NCBI GenBank assembly: GCA_029721515.1
Contig: CM056566.1
Coordinates: 8,782,353-8,846,352, forward strand
Direction: 5' to 3'
DNA from: Synanceia verrucosa
Taxonomy: Eukaryota; Chordata; Actinopteri; Perciformes; Synanceiidae
Length of the DNA stretch: 64,000 nt
Positions within the stretch are counted from its first letter, which is position 1; every line of letters begins with the position of its first letter. Below the pieces are notes generated by a model. That model worked only from the letters and a program-made list of their open reading frames with translations. It ran no database searches and was not told where the DNA came from. Below, piece by piece: positions 31,691 to 43,246 of the stretch. The translations under genes and the position numbers were made by a program.

Positions 31691-32480
31691 TATTATTACC
31701 TCTGCCAAAGAGGTTATGTTTTCACCAGGGTTTGTTTGTTTATTTATTCATTTGATGGTTTGCAAAATAACTCAAAAAGTTATGGAAGGCTTTTAATGAA
31801 ATTGTGGCCTAAGAAGAAGTGGCCTAATGTAAACCTGTTTAAGTTTTGGTGGTGATCAGATCCAATTCAAGGTCATCAAAGTCAAATGAAAGGTCATGTC
31901 ATAGTAATGTGTGGGAGATTTTGCATATTTCTGAACGCTCCAGGGTGTACAATTTTCAGCCAATCGGCACCTAATTACTTCCGCCAAGGACGTTATATTT
32001 TCACTAGGGTTTGTTTGATGGTTTGTCGGTTTGCCAAACAACTCAAAAAGCTATAGTTGGATTTTGACGAAACTTTCAGGCTTGCTCAGAAGTGTCCTAA
32101 CTTAAAACTGATAAATTTTTGGCGGTGATCGGATCCGAGTCAAGGTCATCAAGGTCAAATGAAAAGTCACGACATGGCAACAACTCAAAAAGTTATGGAC
32201 AGATTTTGATGAAATTTCCAGGATTGCTCACAAGTGGCCTAAATTAAAACTGATTAATTTTTGGTGGTGATTTGATCTGACTCAAGCCCATCAAGGTCAA
32301 ATGAAAGGTCACACCATAGTAATGTATGGGAGATTTTGCTTATTTCTGAATGCTCCAGCGTGTACAATTTTCAGCCAATCATCACTTAATTTGGTATATA
32401 AACTTATATAGGTATCCAGAAGTCACGATTCAGTTTGGTCAAGATCAGTAAAAGGTCAAGGTTACCAAGGTCAAATAGGC
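31690..32480. repeat. Internally repeated interspersed element
   Basis: Three diverged units share AACTCAAAAAGTTATGGA, TTTTGGTGGTGAT and AAGGTCATCAAGGTCAAATG (near 31770-31890, 32040-32165 and 32185-32305). CTCCAGGGTGTACAATTTTC near 31940 and CTCCAGCGTGTACAATTTTC near 32353 form another pair. It is a repeat often seen in fish and invertebrates that I cannot place in a class. Confidence 0.65.
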
Positions 32481-32534
32481 GTTTTAAAACATAACTTCAT
32501 GTAGAAAAGAGCTATGTGTGTGTAAATAGGGGAA

Positions 32535-34283
32535 CACCTGGGGGAGGATGTGCCACCTTAATAAAAGACGGAATTCAACATAGGAGAGTGAAGTTGAATA
32601 CAGATCTTGAGGTTGTGGCAGTGGAGGTGTGGAGCTCTGCTGGTAGATTTACAGTGGTATTATAACCCCTGTCATCAGATGGAGAGGGAAAAATTGGATG
32701 GGGTGATGGGGCAGGTGACTTTAATGTGCATAATCCACTGTGGGGTAGTAAGAATAAAGACAGGAATGGGGAACCAATTGAGAATTTTCTGGACATCAGT
32801 TCACTTGGAATGTTGAATGGATTAGCCAGGTGTGGAGAATGGGACCTTATTTACGGTTATAATATAGTAGTCATTTTCCCATAATTAGCCGATTTGGAGT
32901 AGCCCAGTTACGAGCCATGTTTTAGAATATAAGAAACAGTGAGCAAAGGCCAGGAAGGTTATTAAAGACGGAAAGATTCAGTGAATTGGAAGAGAAACAG
33001 CTGTAGGGCAGATCTGGGGCATGATTCATAAAATGGCCAGGGTAAACAGAGCTAAATTCATGCCAATCATATGGGTTCATATAGGGGAGTGAGGAGAGTG
33101 TGAGCAATAAGGAGAAGGTTGATCTGTTAGTTAAAACCTATCAGAGAGTACGCTGTGCTGGCAATGTGGATAGGGAAGGAAAGTTGAGGGCAGATTGCTT
33201 GCACAGGAAGGATACAAGCTCAACAAAGACATAGATAACATTGATGCAATAAATGTTTTCTTTTCTACGCGTGAGTTGAAGCATGCTGTAGGGAGAGGAG
33301 GTGTTACGAGTTTCAAAGTGTGTAAACTGGTGTAACAAAAAGATTGTTGTTGGTGTTCGCTCTCAACTCTCCCGGCTGGAACCCTGGAAATCTCCTCAGA
33401 ATCTCTGTCTGAGGGAAGAGGGCGGAGTCCCTCACCTTGGGTACTGGTGCGCAATGATACCTGCACATTGATTCCGCTTAACTTTCTTTCCCACTTCAAT
33501 ATCATTGTCTTTCACAATAAAATTTTGAATTATATTAACACTTGCTGGTTATTGTTTTCCTGCATAAGGGTGTATCACAGATGCAATACAACCCCACGAA
33601 GAGATGGTCTAAGGTACTGTATAAGCTGAGGCACTAGAGGAGGTCTTAGCTTTAATAAACACAGTATGGCAGGAAGGTTTGCCAGCGTATGCTAATTCCG
33701 ATTCTGAAGCTAGAAAAGGAGGCCAGCAGTCCTGGATTGTACAGACCCATTGCCCTTACCTCAGTAATCTGTAAAATAATGAAGAGAATGGTAACTGATT
33801 GTTTGGTTCACTGCCTAGAACAGAGAGTATATTTCGCTCCACACCAGAGTGGTTTTGGGCAGGGGCTGGGACCAGTGGATGCTGTTCTGTATTAGATAGG
33901 AATATGAAAAAAAAGCACTAGTCATTATGGTAGCTGCATTTTTGAAAGGGCATATGATATGGACATATGATACGCTGGAAAGAAGGATGTGGAATGAAGT
34001 TATATGATGCAGGCATTTGAGGCAGAATGTTGAACTGGATCAGGGAGTTTTTAGTAGGATGCACCATTTAGGTGAAAGTCGGAGGGAGCTTTTCGAATAC
34101 TATAGCTGTGAACAAGGGAACTCCACAAGGCAGTGTTATCAGCCTGATCCTGTTTAATGTAATGAGCAATTTGGAAGAGAGGGTGAAATATAGAGTATCT
34201 AATAAAAGAGATACAGATTGCACCTAATAAGGTACAGGAATGGGCTGATAAGTGGGGGTTCAAGCTGCCAGTTGCCAAGTGAA
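32535..34283 (+). pseudogene. I/Nimb-like LINE relic, endonuclease to RT
   Basis: The + strand shows GGGCATLIKDGIQHRR near 32540, GDFNVHNPLWGSKNKD near 32717-32765 (endonuclease), and PGLYRPIALTSVICKIMKRM near 33735-33790. AFHPRQSGF-like RT motifs and NKGTPQGSV-like sequence follow near 34110-34140, and finally WADKWGFKL near 34240. There are many stops. The end is cut by a gypsy LTR at 34284. It shares 32867-32985 with 512-640. Confidence 0.75.
33331..33580 (+). mobile_element. Possible solo LTR inside LINE relic
   Basis: A segment from TGTAACAAAAAG to GTGTATCACA begins TG and ends CA, contains AATAAA near 33517 and is GC-richer than the LINE around it. It falls where the LINE frame is lost. 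No matching 5-bp flanks were found, so this remains tentative. Confidence 0.3.
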
Positions 34284-35153
34284 GGTTCCATGTGTGGCCG
34301 CCCAAAAGCATGACTCAGAGACAGGCTTCACGGTGCAATCACAAAAAGGTCTTTTATTGATAGGCAGCAGTAATCAAGCACAGCGTTTCCAGTGAGGGGA
34401 TGGAATATGAAGCGTGTCTCCAGGTGAGGGAGAGCATGCACCGGGGAAGCCCTGCTCTCACACTACACTCAACTATCAAAAGGGAAAAAACAAAGCCACT
34501 CACCAAAAAAATGGAAGGGAAAATGAATTACCAATTATCTAGGAAAACAAAGGGAAGCTGTCTAGAAAAGGCTATGAAACATAAACACAAATCACTCACA
34601 GAGGAGGGTAATCTAAGAGAAAACAGGAACTAAGGGTGCTAGGAACACTAGGAATGATCAAGCTAAATCTATACTGTACAGGCTATGACAAAGCTACAAA
34701 GAAAAAGAACACATACAGCTCATGCACTATGAGGAGGGAATTAAATGTAAAGCAAAATATAAGATACTCCAAACTACAGAAGCTACAGAAATTACATATC
34801 AAAACCACTCTATAACTATAACAAAAAGAGACACTAAGGCTACAAAACTTAACAAAATAAACGACTCTGGAGTTACGAGGGAAACGCTGGAAACATTCCT
34901 TGGGACTGGAGAAGGAAAAGACAGGCAGACATGACAATCTCGCAACAAACAGGGAAGACAAGACCATTTATAGATGAGGTAAGGGGACACAGGAGGAAAC
35001 AATCAGGGCGGATCCAGACAATCACAGATACGGGAACACAGGAGGGCAAGAAGCAGAACAATCTGAAAGAGGGAGACAGGGTTACTTCAAATTAAAACAG
35101 AAAATGACAAGGCAACATGCAGGCACAAGACAAAAATGGATAACTTAACCAGA
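34284..35153 (-). repeat. Gypsy A 3' LTR
   Basis: On the + strand it begins TGAAGGTTCCATGTGTGG and runs to about AACCAGAACA at 35153, so on the element's strand it begins TGTTCTGG and ends TTCA. It contains AATAAA (complement of TTTATT near 34354). The part near 34960-35140 is shared with repeats at 755 and 17567. The far edge is uncertain by tens of bases. Confidence 0.5.
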
Positions 35154-35644
35154 ACAGACAGACTGAGCATAAAAACCATGCAAATGAAATATATGATGTA
35201 ACTTCACCTCTGCCTTCCCCTTAGCGGATGGCAGTTTCGGCAGTGGATTGAAATGGGTCATCTTACATTTTAAGGGTGGGAGTGCCGTGACAAGTCCAAA
35301 GTAGATTTCTGACTGCAGGTGGGATGGGACGGGAAGCGGTGGCAGCAGGCCTGGGTGAGACTGGGAGGATGTCTTTTTACGGGTGCAGATTGGGCATGCC
35401 TCCACGTACTCCTGCACTGTGTTGACCATGATGGGCCATCTGAAGCATTGCCGGATGAAAGCCACCGATCTCTTGACCCGCGGGATGGCAGGTGAGGAGC
35501 GAGGTGTGAGCCCAGAGAAGGGGGGGAGATCTGCCAGGCTACCGATCCAACCACACAGTTACGTGGAAGGATGGTCTCAGGAGCTTTGGCTGCAGGTTCA
35601 GGGTCAAAGAGTCGGGACAGGGCATCTGGCTTCAAGTTCTGCAA
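35145..35644 (-). pseudogene. Gypsy A integrase, truncated and frameshifted
   Basis: The minus strand encodes DALSRLFDPEP near 35630, then MAFIRQCFRWPIMVNTVQEY and CPICTRKK, the second half of the HHCC zinc finger. A degenerate core with FGLVTALPP and LHHIFHLHGF follows. After HGF the frame runs into unrelated DNA, so the catalytic core is cut before its last acidic residues. One frameshift lies near 35465. Confidence 0.75.
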
Positions 35645-35711
35645 TCCTGGCCTGTCAGAAAGGGAAAAATTGAAACGTTAAAAAACAGTGACCACCTGCA
35701 CTGTCGTGAGT

Positions 35712-36836
35712 TCAATCTTTTAGCGTTTTTTGGATACTGCAGGTTTCTGTGGTTAGTACAAACCAGAAACGGACACTGAGCCCCCTCCAACCGGTACTGC
35801 TACTCCTCCACCTCGATTGCCAGCACCTTGCGGTTTCCCACATCATAGTTCTGTTCTTGGAGAGGCGGTGGGAGAAAAAGGCGCACAGGTGCACTTTGTT
35901 GTCGGACTGGGATCTCTCAGACAGGATGGCTCTGACTCCCATGTTGGAGGCATCCACTTCCACGATGAACTGGTGTGATGGGTCTGGCATAGCGAGGATG
36001 GGGGCTGTGGTGCACAGGGTCTTGAAACACGAGAATGCTTTGTTGGCTTCAGGGATCCACCGGAAAACCCAATGAGGAGGGGTTATTGTGTGCAGAGGCG
36101 CCGCTATGGCGCTAAAGTTGCGGATAAACCGGAAGTAGAAGTTAGCAAATCCTAAGAATAGCTGTACCTTCTTCCGGCTATTCAGAACTGGCCACTCTGC
36201 AACTGCTTTCACCTCAGCTGGGTCCATTTGTATCTATGCTGGAGCTAAGAGTAAGCCCAGGAAGGAAACTGATTTGACATGGAACACACATTTCTCTTCT
36301 TTGCAATAGAGTTTATTCTGTAAAAGTTGTGTGAGTACCTGTTTTACATGTCTCAGGTGGGTCTCAAGGTCCAGGGAGAAAATCAGAATGTCATTGAGGT
36401 AGACAAACATGAAATGGTCGAGGAAATCCCTGTGCACGTCATTCACTAATGCTTGGAACACTGCAGGGGCATTGGTGAGTCCAGAAGGCATGACTAGGTA
36501 TTCATAGTGACCAAATTGTGTGTTGAAACTGGTTTTCCATTCATCGCCCTTGCGGATGCACACCAGATGGTAGACATTGTGTAGATTGACCTTAGTGAAT
36601 ACCTTAGCGCTCTGCAGCAGTTCAAATGCAGAGGACATGAGGGGCAGAGGATAACGGTTCTTAATAGTGACCTGGTTAGGCGGGGAGTAATCAATGCAGG
36701 GGCGCAGAGATCCATCCTTTTTCTTAACAAAAAAGAATCCTGTGCCGGCTGGTGATGACGAGGGACAGATGAGGCCGGCGTGGAGAGAGGTGGTACATTC
36801 CTCCATGGTGCAAAACTGGATCGTGCAGTCCCCCAC
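35712..36836 (-). pseudogene. Gypsy A reverse transcriptase and RNase H, catalytic residues lost
   Basis: Two frames, 36836-36234 (RT) and 36227-35712 (connection and RNase H), are separated by a break at 36230. Visible: GTGFFFVKKKDGSLRPCIDY, KNRYPLPL, VNLHNVYHLV, FGHYEYLVMPSGLTNAP, FVYLNDILIF, NSRKKVQLFLGFANFYFRFI and FIVEVDASNMGV. The first RT aspartate region is VNL instead of a usual LDL, and the YxDD box is YLND. Two catalytic aspartates are therefore asparagine and the enzyme should be inactive. Confidence 0.85.
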
Positions 36837-36839
36837 CGA

Positions 36840-37142
36840 TCAGTGCCCCTGGGTGATAGTGTTGAGTGTCTCCACTGCATCGGCTCCAGGCGAGGTCCGC
36901 TCAAAGAACAGTAATGAGCTTTGACAGAGAGATGGCCCTCGTGCCCACTCTGTGGTAGCCCAGATGGCAGTGCGCCCGGTGATGTGTGACATGATGAAGG
37001 ATACTTTGGAACAAGGTGTGGGGAAGCCTTGCAGCCACATCTCAAATTGAAGCTCGCACTGGACCAAAAAGGTTGGGCAGTCATCCATGTCTCTTGAGAA
37101 ATTCGGCGGTGCATACAGCTTGTAGGGGGAAGCAGCGGACAA
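36840..37142 (-). pseudogene. Gypsy A gag capsid fragment
   Basis: The minus-strand frame reads YAPPNFSRDMDDCPTFLVQC, FEMWLQGFPT and FIMSHITGRTAIWATTEW, a typical fish gypsy capsid start. It passes, after a large deletion (rest of gag, protease), into the RT N-terminus near 36836. Part of the start is in another frame up to about 37400. Confidence 0.65.
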
Positions 37143-37530
37143 AGACAGGTGTGGGAGGCGATGCCGGGGAGGCTGCTGCCTCGGTGCTCATGTCCGAATT
37201 GCCCATCTGGAGCAGAGTCATTATTTTGTTGATGCGATGGGCCAGTTGTGTGACTTGGTTGGATATGGAGTTTTTAAAGTCTTGCTACCAGATAGACAGG
37301 TCAACAATCCCTTGCTGCACCGCGACTACTTCTTCCTTGTGGCGGCAGATGCACGCCTCCTGTGCAGCCATGATACCCGGAAGCGTAGAGTTGGCTGGGC
37401 TCTGTCTGGTGAGATCGTACTGTGAAGGCTCCATGTGTGGAAGCTCAAACGCACGACCCAGAGACAGGCTTTACGGTGCAATCATAAAGGATCTTTTATT
37501 GATTGATAGGCAGCAGTAATCGAACATAGT

Positions 37531-37789
37531 GTTTTTGTGACAGGGTCAGTTTTGTGTTGCATGTTTTGATTTCCTTGCTGTGATTTAAGTTTATGATGTT
37601 TTTATGTTGCAGTGTTGTGTTATATTGCATGTTGCATGTTTGGAACAACGGTACTTGTAAAGTACTTATCCACCACCACCACCTCTGGGAGTTGGGGTTC
37701 TGGCATCCGGACTGAGAGGAGTTCATCCAGGACTGTGTAAATCCCGGGGAGAGACTTTAAATGAATAAATGAATTAAACTGATTTTTAG
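37531..37789. other. Unassigned interval beside gypsy A
   Basis: T-rich, with GTTGCATG repeats and a trinucleotide CCACCACCACC run near 37672. No gene. Its AATAAATGAATTAAA end near 37765 resembles a retroposon tail. Confidence 0.3.
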
Positions 37790-38100
37790 AGCAAGTTGAA
37801 TGTATTTGACTTGCATTTCACAAGGCTAATTGATACTTTAGTTCCTGTCCTGTCCGTTCTACTGCAGAGGCGACCTGTCTGTCTGTTTGTATGTAGGGCG
37901 AGGGGGTGCATTTCATGGCAACTAGAGGACCATTTGCAGCCCTTGCCTTCTCCGTTTTCCCTTGAAAGAGTGATGGACAGTTAAACAATATTTCATGCGC
38001 ACAGAGAGAACAGAGAGGCTCTCCGACAGGCTCTCAGGCGACACAGAGGGCTCTCCATATCTACGTACAGCAATTTACGGAGTGCTATAATTGGCCTTCA
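37790..38100. repeat. Dispersed repeat, copy 2 (inverse of 29256-29530)
   Basis: Read on the minus strand, it starts GGCCAATTATAGCACTCCG and follows the copy at 29256 for about 300 bp. It ends directly before duplicated block B at 38118. Confidence 0.6.
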
Positions 38101-39295
38101 GGCTAGGTCACTGTCTAACAGGTAGGTTGACATTAGTGGGGAAGCAAACCAACAGGAATTGCAAACACTGCAGGGCCTCAGAAAGATTGGTACACACCAT
38201 AATGCAGTGCCCAGTTTATGCTGAGCAAAGGAGGATGCTAATAGGCCTATAAATATAATAAATAGGCCTTAAAGGGTGTGGCTGCAGTAGCGTGAATTGA
38301 TCTGTGTGTGGCATCAATGCACCAATCTGTGCCTAGTCTGCTGAAAATTAAAGAAAGAACAAAGAAAAGAAAGAAAACAAACAAGCACAACCTTGATTGA
38401 TTCATTGATTCATAAATTCATTTCAAACTGACACAGAGTCATAGGCGAAACCATTACCATAATTTTTTTGAACGAGAATATGACTTTTGATCACAAAACA
38501 GCAAAGCTAAGACATACTTGTTGATTTTGCGAATGTTATTTTCACAACTCTTTGGCATGTAGCGCTCTGAGTTTTGGTCGCTATGATGAGAAAGATACCT
38601 TTGTAATCAGTAGGTTCTCTGCTTTCATCTTGTTTGCATGGTTAGCATAGAGCGGCGATCTTAGCAGAAACACTAAAAGGAATGTGCCCTGTATTTGTGT
38701 TTTTATTAAATCCCTAAACAGTTGCTTAGGGTTTGATTTGTTTTATATAGGTGGCAATGCTTGACAGAGGCTTTTAGCTGAGATTCTCCCCTTCATTTTG
38801 TTATGCTACATGTTTGGATTGGAGTTTCCTATCTCATGCACACACCACCCCCCTTTACAGTGGCTGTCATGTTGAAGAGGTGTTATTTAGTGTTATGGAA
38901 CAAAAGCACAAAGTCTAGGACAGCCGGCCTGTGAAAGGGCAAAGTTACTGTTACCTAAACTTTTCCTCCCCTTCTGATGGTGCGAAGGCAAAACAGTGGG
39001 TGTGGGAGGAAAATTAGTTTTCTCAGGAGGGCGGCTGGCTTCTCTCTTAGAGGGAGGATGAGGAGCTATATTTTGAAAGTGTATAAGAGCTAAGAAGACA
39101 CCCATTTGGCAAGTACTGTAGTTAGTTATTACCAGTGTCTTGAGAGATGAATTGCAGACCTTTACCCTTGGTAAACTCTTTACAAAATTGTTTATGAAAG
39201 CCAAACTCACAGTTATATCAACTATTTTGACAGCAAGTGTATACATGAGACACCAACATTTACATATGTAAGAGAATACTACTCAGCCAGTGATC

Positions 39296-39722
39296 AGAAT
39301 CAGAATCAGAATCAGCTTTATTGGCCAGGCATGTTTTCACATACTAGGAATTTGACTCCGGTTTACAGCACTTTCTATGTACCAACATAGAATAAAAAAG
39401 AATACGGTACAAGTGACAGACAGCAGCACACAAGATAAAGAATAACAAAATATGTAAGGGATAAATAACAAACTAGCAGCCGCTCAACTGAACGTAACAT
39501 CTGTGTGAGATAAAAGTGCAAATGATGCATAAAATAATAGTAAAATGCATATTTAGATAAATATTTTAAACAGGTGTAAATTACAGTGTGGTATGTGCAG
39601 TATATACAGCCAGTTGTTATTCCACAGGGATCGTTCTGACACTTTGACTGGTGTTAAGTGTTCGTCACAGTGACAGCCTGTGGAAATTAACTGTTCCTGT
39701 GTCTGCTTGTTTTGGCTTACAA
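39296..39722. mobile_element. LINE 3'-end fragment in block B, shared with block C
   Basis: It begins with (AATCAG)n at 39296-39318, then CTTTATTGGCCAGGCATG, a standard fish LINE tail. Block A passes from GTGATCA to CAAGTGTAGTG without it. The last 170 bp also occur in block C at 49485-49645. Confidence 0.65.
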
Positions 39723-39759
39723 GTGTAGTGTATAGAGAACCACGATCATTCAAGATTTA

Positions 39760-39865
39760 CACAACAAAAGTTTACGTGAGGACAGTCAGCCAGTGGGAGG
39801 GGAGCATAACTCCACTTAAGAGACGGTGAAAAGCTGTCTCTATCTCTGTCTCCACATATTCAAAG
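39760..39865 (+). promoter_or_regulatory. HNMT promoter/first-exon module, copy B
   Basis: It matches 10520-10624 (GGGAGGGGAGCATAACTCCA, then ACTTAAGAGACGGTG). At the donor it reads CAAAGTAACT instead of CAAGGTAACT, so the exon's last G is A while GT is kept. It lies upstream of a broken HNMT exon copy. Confidence 0.5.
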
Positions 39866-39954
39866 TAACTGTTAAATACTTAAAACATATGATTGACTTT
39901 ATGTGATTTAAAGGTGCTGCATGACTAAAGATGTCTGAGTGTGATGCATTGCAG

Positions 39955-40255
39955 AAATCCATCATGGCTGCAGAATTGAGGGAGAAATGTTTTGAGGGCG
40001 ATATTGTCCAAAACTTACAGGTCTATCTGGAACAGTCACAACAGCACAAGACTGTTATCCAGTGTTTTCACAACATTCTGCCAGGATGAATTTAAGGTGT
40101 ACATGAATGTATGTATATGAATTTAAAAGGTACATAAAGTTTAGGTTGTTGTTTTACCATTTCAACTTGCCATTTGTAAACACTTCCACTTGTCCTTTGT
40201 TACAGAATTGCAGCAGGTAAAAGCAGCCTGGATGTTCTTGGTGGCAGTGGTGGAG
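39955..40255 (+). pseudogene. HNMT pseudogene fragment (first two coding exons)
   Basis: Copy of HNMT coding exons 1-2. The first (ATG 39964) is nearly identical to the intact gene but reads CCAGGATGA at its end, giving a stop at 40086-40088. The donor region is disturbed by a local duplication (GAATTTAA repeated at about 40087 and 40117). The second (40206-40255) has lost one codon's worth of bases in the SAM-binding glycine loop. Exons 3-6 are absent, since insertions and a BEL element follow. It cannot make an enzyme. Confidence 0.85.
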
Positions 40256-40523
40256 GTGAATTACAAGATAAGAAATGAAAAGAAAAGAAAAGATAGAACT
40301 TTATTCATCCCAAAGGAAATTCTTTGACTGCAGTTGCCATACACAGAAGGAAAAAGTAAGGAGAGTTAAAAAGTATGTACAGTGCAGAATAATGGATAAT
40401 GCAATATTGCACAAAACTAACAGAATAAACAATACAACAATATACAAAAAAATCTACCTAAGTATGAGAACATAAGTAGGCAAACACAAGTATAGGGTAA
40501 GCTGCCAAGAAAGAGTTTAAAGT

Positions 40524-40731
40524 TGTAGTACATTGCACTGCTAGTCCTATGTGTTCTATGTGAGCCACCATACTTCAAGCTACATGAGTACGTGCGCATG
40601 CATGCTTAGACCGGGTTTGTTGCTATGGTTATCACGGTGGGAAGCCAGTTGATTAAATGTGCCCTGTGTCCCGGAATGTTAATAAAATACTAAAGGAAAC
40701 CGACAACTATTATTGACCACATCACAGAACA
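40524..40731 (+). repeat. Gypsy D 5' LTR
   Basis: 208 bp with AATAAAAT near 40681, a probable poly(A) signal. It differs from the 3' LTR at several positions and small indels (for example CTATGTGTTCTATG against CTTATGTGTG), so the element is not brand new. Confidence 0.85.
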
Positions 40732-40850
40732 TGGTGTCAGAAGTCTCGGACCTGTCACATCCAAAGGCGAAAGGACGTTAATACGGGAAGACGGTCCGGA
40801 TCAGCTCACGTTGTGTACAGTGACTGAGTGAGTGCTAACGTTAGCAGCAA

Positions 40851-41665
40851 AATGGCAGAGGGATTCTGCAAGCCAGACCTGCCGGTGTTTGACGGCAACG
40901 TCGCGGAAAAATGGAGGATATTTGAACAGGAATACGACATATTCATTGCAGCAGCATGTTCGGACAAGCCTCCACGTACACAAACCTTTATCCTGCTGAA
41001 CCTGGCGGGCTCGGAAGCCATAGAACGTGAACGCTCTTTTGTTTATGCTCCCGCTCTTTACGAGGGGGAGGGTGAGGACGCAAGAGAGGTTGTCCCCGCC
41101 GAATCGAGAGAGGACCCCGAATGCCTGAAAAGGAAATTCCGTGAGCTTTGCAACCCACAAACCAACATCACCATGGACAGACACATATTCTTCACCAGAG
41201 ACCAAAGACAAGGTGAGACTGTGGAAGCTTATGTGAGCGATTTAAAAAATAAAGTGAAGACGTGCAGATTTGGAACTTTGCAGGACAAGCTGGTTAAAGA
41301 CCGACTTGTCACAGGCATACACAATGACAGTGTGAGAAAGATTTTACTTCGCCAGAGTGAGCTCACTCTAGCAAAAGCTATTGAAATTTGTCAAATCCAC
41401 GAAATAACAGAACAACACATCAAGACTTTGGCTGCACCAAAACAAAACACAACAAATGTGGATACTGTACGTTTTAAGGCAAAGTAGTCACAACAACAAC
41501 GCCCATTCAAACAAAAGTCATACGCTGAAAGTGAAAAGCCACAGTCAAACGTGACCTGTCGCAACTGTGGGAATGAACATGACCCAGACAGGAGAAAATG
41601 CCCTGCATTTGGCCAGCAGTGCCACAAGTGAAACAAATGGAACCATTTCAAACAATATTGCAGAT
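40851..41665 (+). pseudogene. Gypsy D gag with zinc knuckle, stops
   Basis: The frame from ATG 40851 (MAEGFCKPDLPVFDGN) is open to 41487 and shows the capsid-like stretch LKRKFRELCNPQTN and later LVKDRLVTGI. After a stop at 41485-41487 the same coding sense continues with CRNCGNEHDPDRRKCPAFG and CHK-stop-NKWNHF near 41555-41655. The second cysteine of that zinc knuckle has become a TGA stop. Confidence 0.8.
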
Positions 41666-41779
41666 CAACACAGAGCAGCCACAGAAACAAACAAGGAAGA
41701 GCAGTCAGTGTGGTTGACACTGCCCAAGACTCAAACAGCAGTGACGAGTCATACTATGTTAATGGAGTTTCCACAGCCA

Positions 41780-42507
41780 CTGACATAGTTGACACGGAGG
41801 AAGAAAAAGAAGAACTGGGCAGAACTGGACAGGATGACCAGCCTAGGTGTCATAGCTCCGGTTTCGGAACCAAGCGAATGTGTCTCACCCATGGTGGCGA
41901 CCCACAAGAAAAACTTGGACGAGATAAGACTTTGCATTGACCCAAGAGACTTAAACAAAGTGCTCAAATGCCCTCACCACCCCATGCGCACCATAGAGGA
42001 CGTAGCTGCACAAATGCCCCACTCCACAGTGTTCTCCACACTGGACGCCAAGAGTTAATTCTGGCAGATTCCCCTACACAAAGACTCCTCCAAACATTCA
42101 GCACACCGTTTGGGAGGTTCAGGTTCCTGAGAATGCCATTTGGCATCAGCTCTGCCAGCAAAGTTTTTCAACACACCATGGAGCAAATCTTTGCGGGCTA
42201 CCCGTGCGCAGTGATAGTTGATGACATCATCGTTGGGGGAAATGGCGAGAAAGCCCATGACGAAAACTTGAAGAAGGTTCTCGATCGGGCACACCAAGTC
42301 GGCCTGAGACTCAATCCGCTAATGTGCAAATTCAGGCAGAAGGAGATTGGCTATGTTGGTCACCTATTCACAAGCGACGGGCTCAAGCCTGACCTGGCCA
42401 AGACAAGAGCAACTGCAGAAATGCCCCCGCCAGACAATGTCATGGCCCTGAAGCGTTTCCTCGGCGTCATAAATTACATAGCACGTTTCATCCCGAACAT
42501 CAGTTAG
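41780..42507 (+). pseudogene. Gypsy D reverse transcriptase, frameshift and stop
   Basis: It starts directly after a protease deletion with LDRMTSLGVIAPVSEPSECV, then LCIDPRDLNKVLKCPHHPMR and FSTLDAKS followed by a TAA stop (42056-42058). A shifted frame continues with FGRFRFLRMPFGISSASKVF and VIVDDIIVGG, which keeps the catalytic pair, and ends RFLGVINYIARFIPN. Confidence 0.8.
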
Positions 42508-42559
42508 GTTTCTGCCCCCCTGCATCAGCTGACACACAAGGACTCTGACTGGTGTTGGT

Positions 42560-43246
42560 ATGAACAACAAGTTCAACGACTACATTTATGGCAAGCACAT
42601 CCAGATTGAGACCGACCACCAACCACTGGTCACCATCCTGTCAAAACCCCTGCACACAGCCCCAGCAAGGCTGCAGCACATGATGCTGCATCTGCAGAGA
42701 TACACCTTTCAGCTGGTCTACAAGAAGGGAAAGCATATGTACCTGGCAGACACATTGTCTCGTGCCCCAATGAAAACAACGGAACATCACAGCAATGAGG
42801 TGGCTAATTTTGAGGTGATGACCATCCAACACATCTCCTCCTCACTTCTCACAGAGCTCAGAGATCATATGGCAAAAGACAAAGACCTGCAGGCATTCTG
42901 CAAAATCATCGAACATGGATGGTCCAAGCGGGAAGCCAACCTGCCGACAAACATGCAGCAGTACTTCACCTTTGGAGATGAGCTCACGATTGAAGATGGC
43001 ATCATCATGAAGGGACCCAAGGCGGACATAACAAAATCTCTACAACGTGAGTACATTGCAATCATGCACAGAGGTCACCCCGGCACAGAAGCAACAAAAC
43101 GCAGGGCTAGGGACATTGTGTTCTGGCCCTCCATGCGCAAGGACATTGAGAGAGAGACTTTATCATGCTCCGTCTACAACAGCACAAAAGCACATCAACA
43201 GAATAAAGAACCATGGAGGTGGATTAATCAAAAACTGAGATCTTAG
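42560..43246 (+). pseudogene. Gypsy D RNase H and integrase start
   Basis: The frame encodes HIQIETDHQPLVTIL, PARLQHMMLHLQRYTF and YKKGKHMYLADTLSRAP (end of RNase H), then HRGHPGTEATKRRARDIVFW and CSVYNSTKAHQQNKEPW (integrase zinc finger). The last residues lie in the left arm of a 149-bp inverted repeat. The integrase catalytic core is absent. Confidence 0.8.

Larger units (their letters stand above)
34284..37530 (-). mobile_element. Ty3/gypsy element A, internally deleted
   Basis: On the minus strand: a 5' LTR remnant (37530-37424), gag capsid fragment, RT, RNase H, truncated integrase and a 3' LTR (about 35153-34284). Both LTR regions share TCCATGTGTGG, AGAGACAGGCTT and CTTTTATTGAT. Protease and the end of integrase are missing. 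It lies in an I/Nimb LINE, which it truncates at 34283. Confidence 0.75.
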
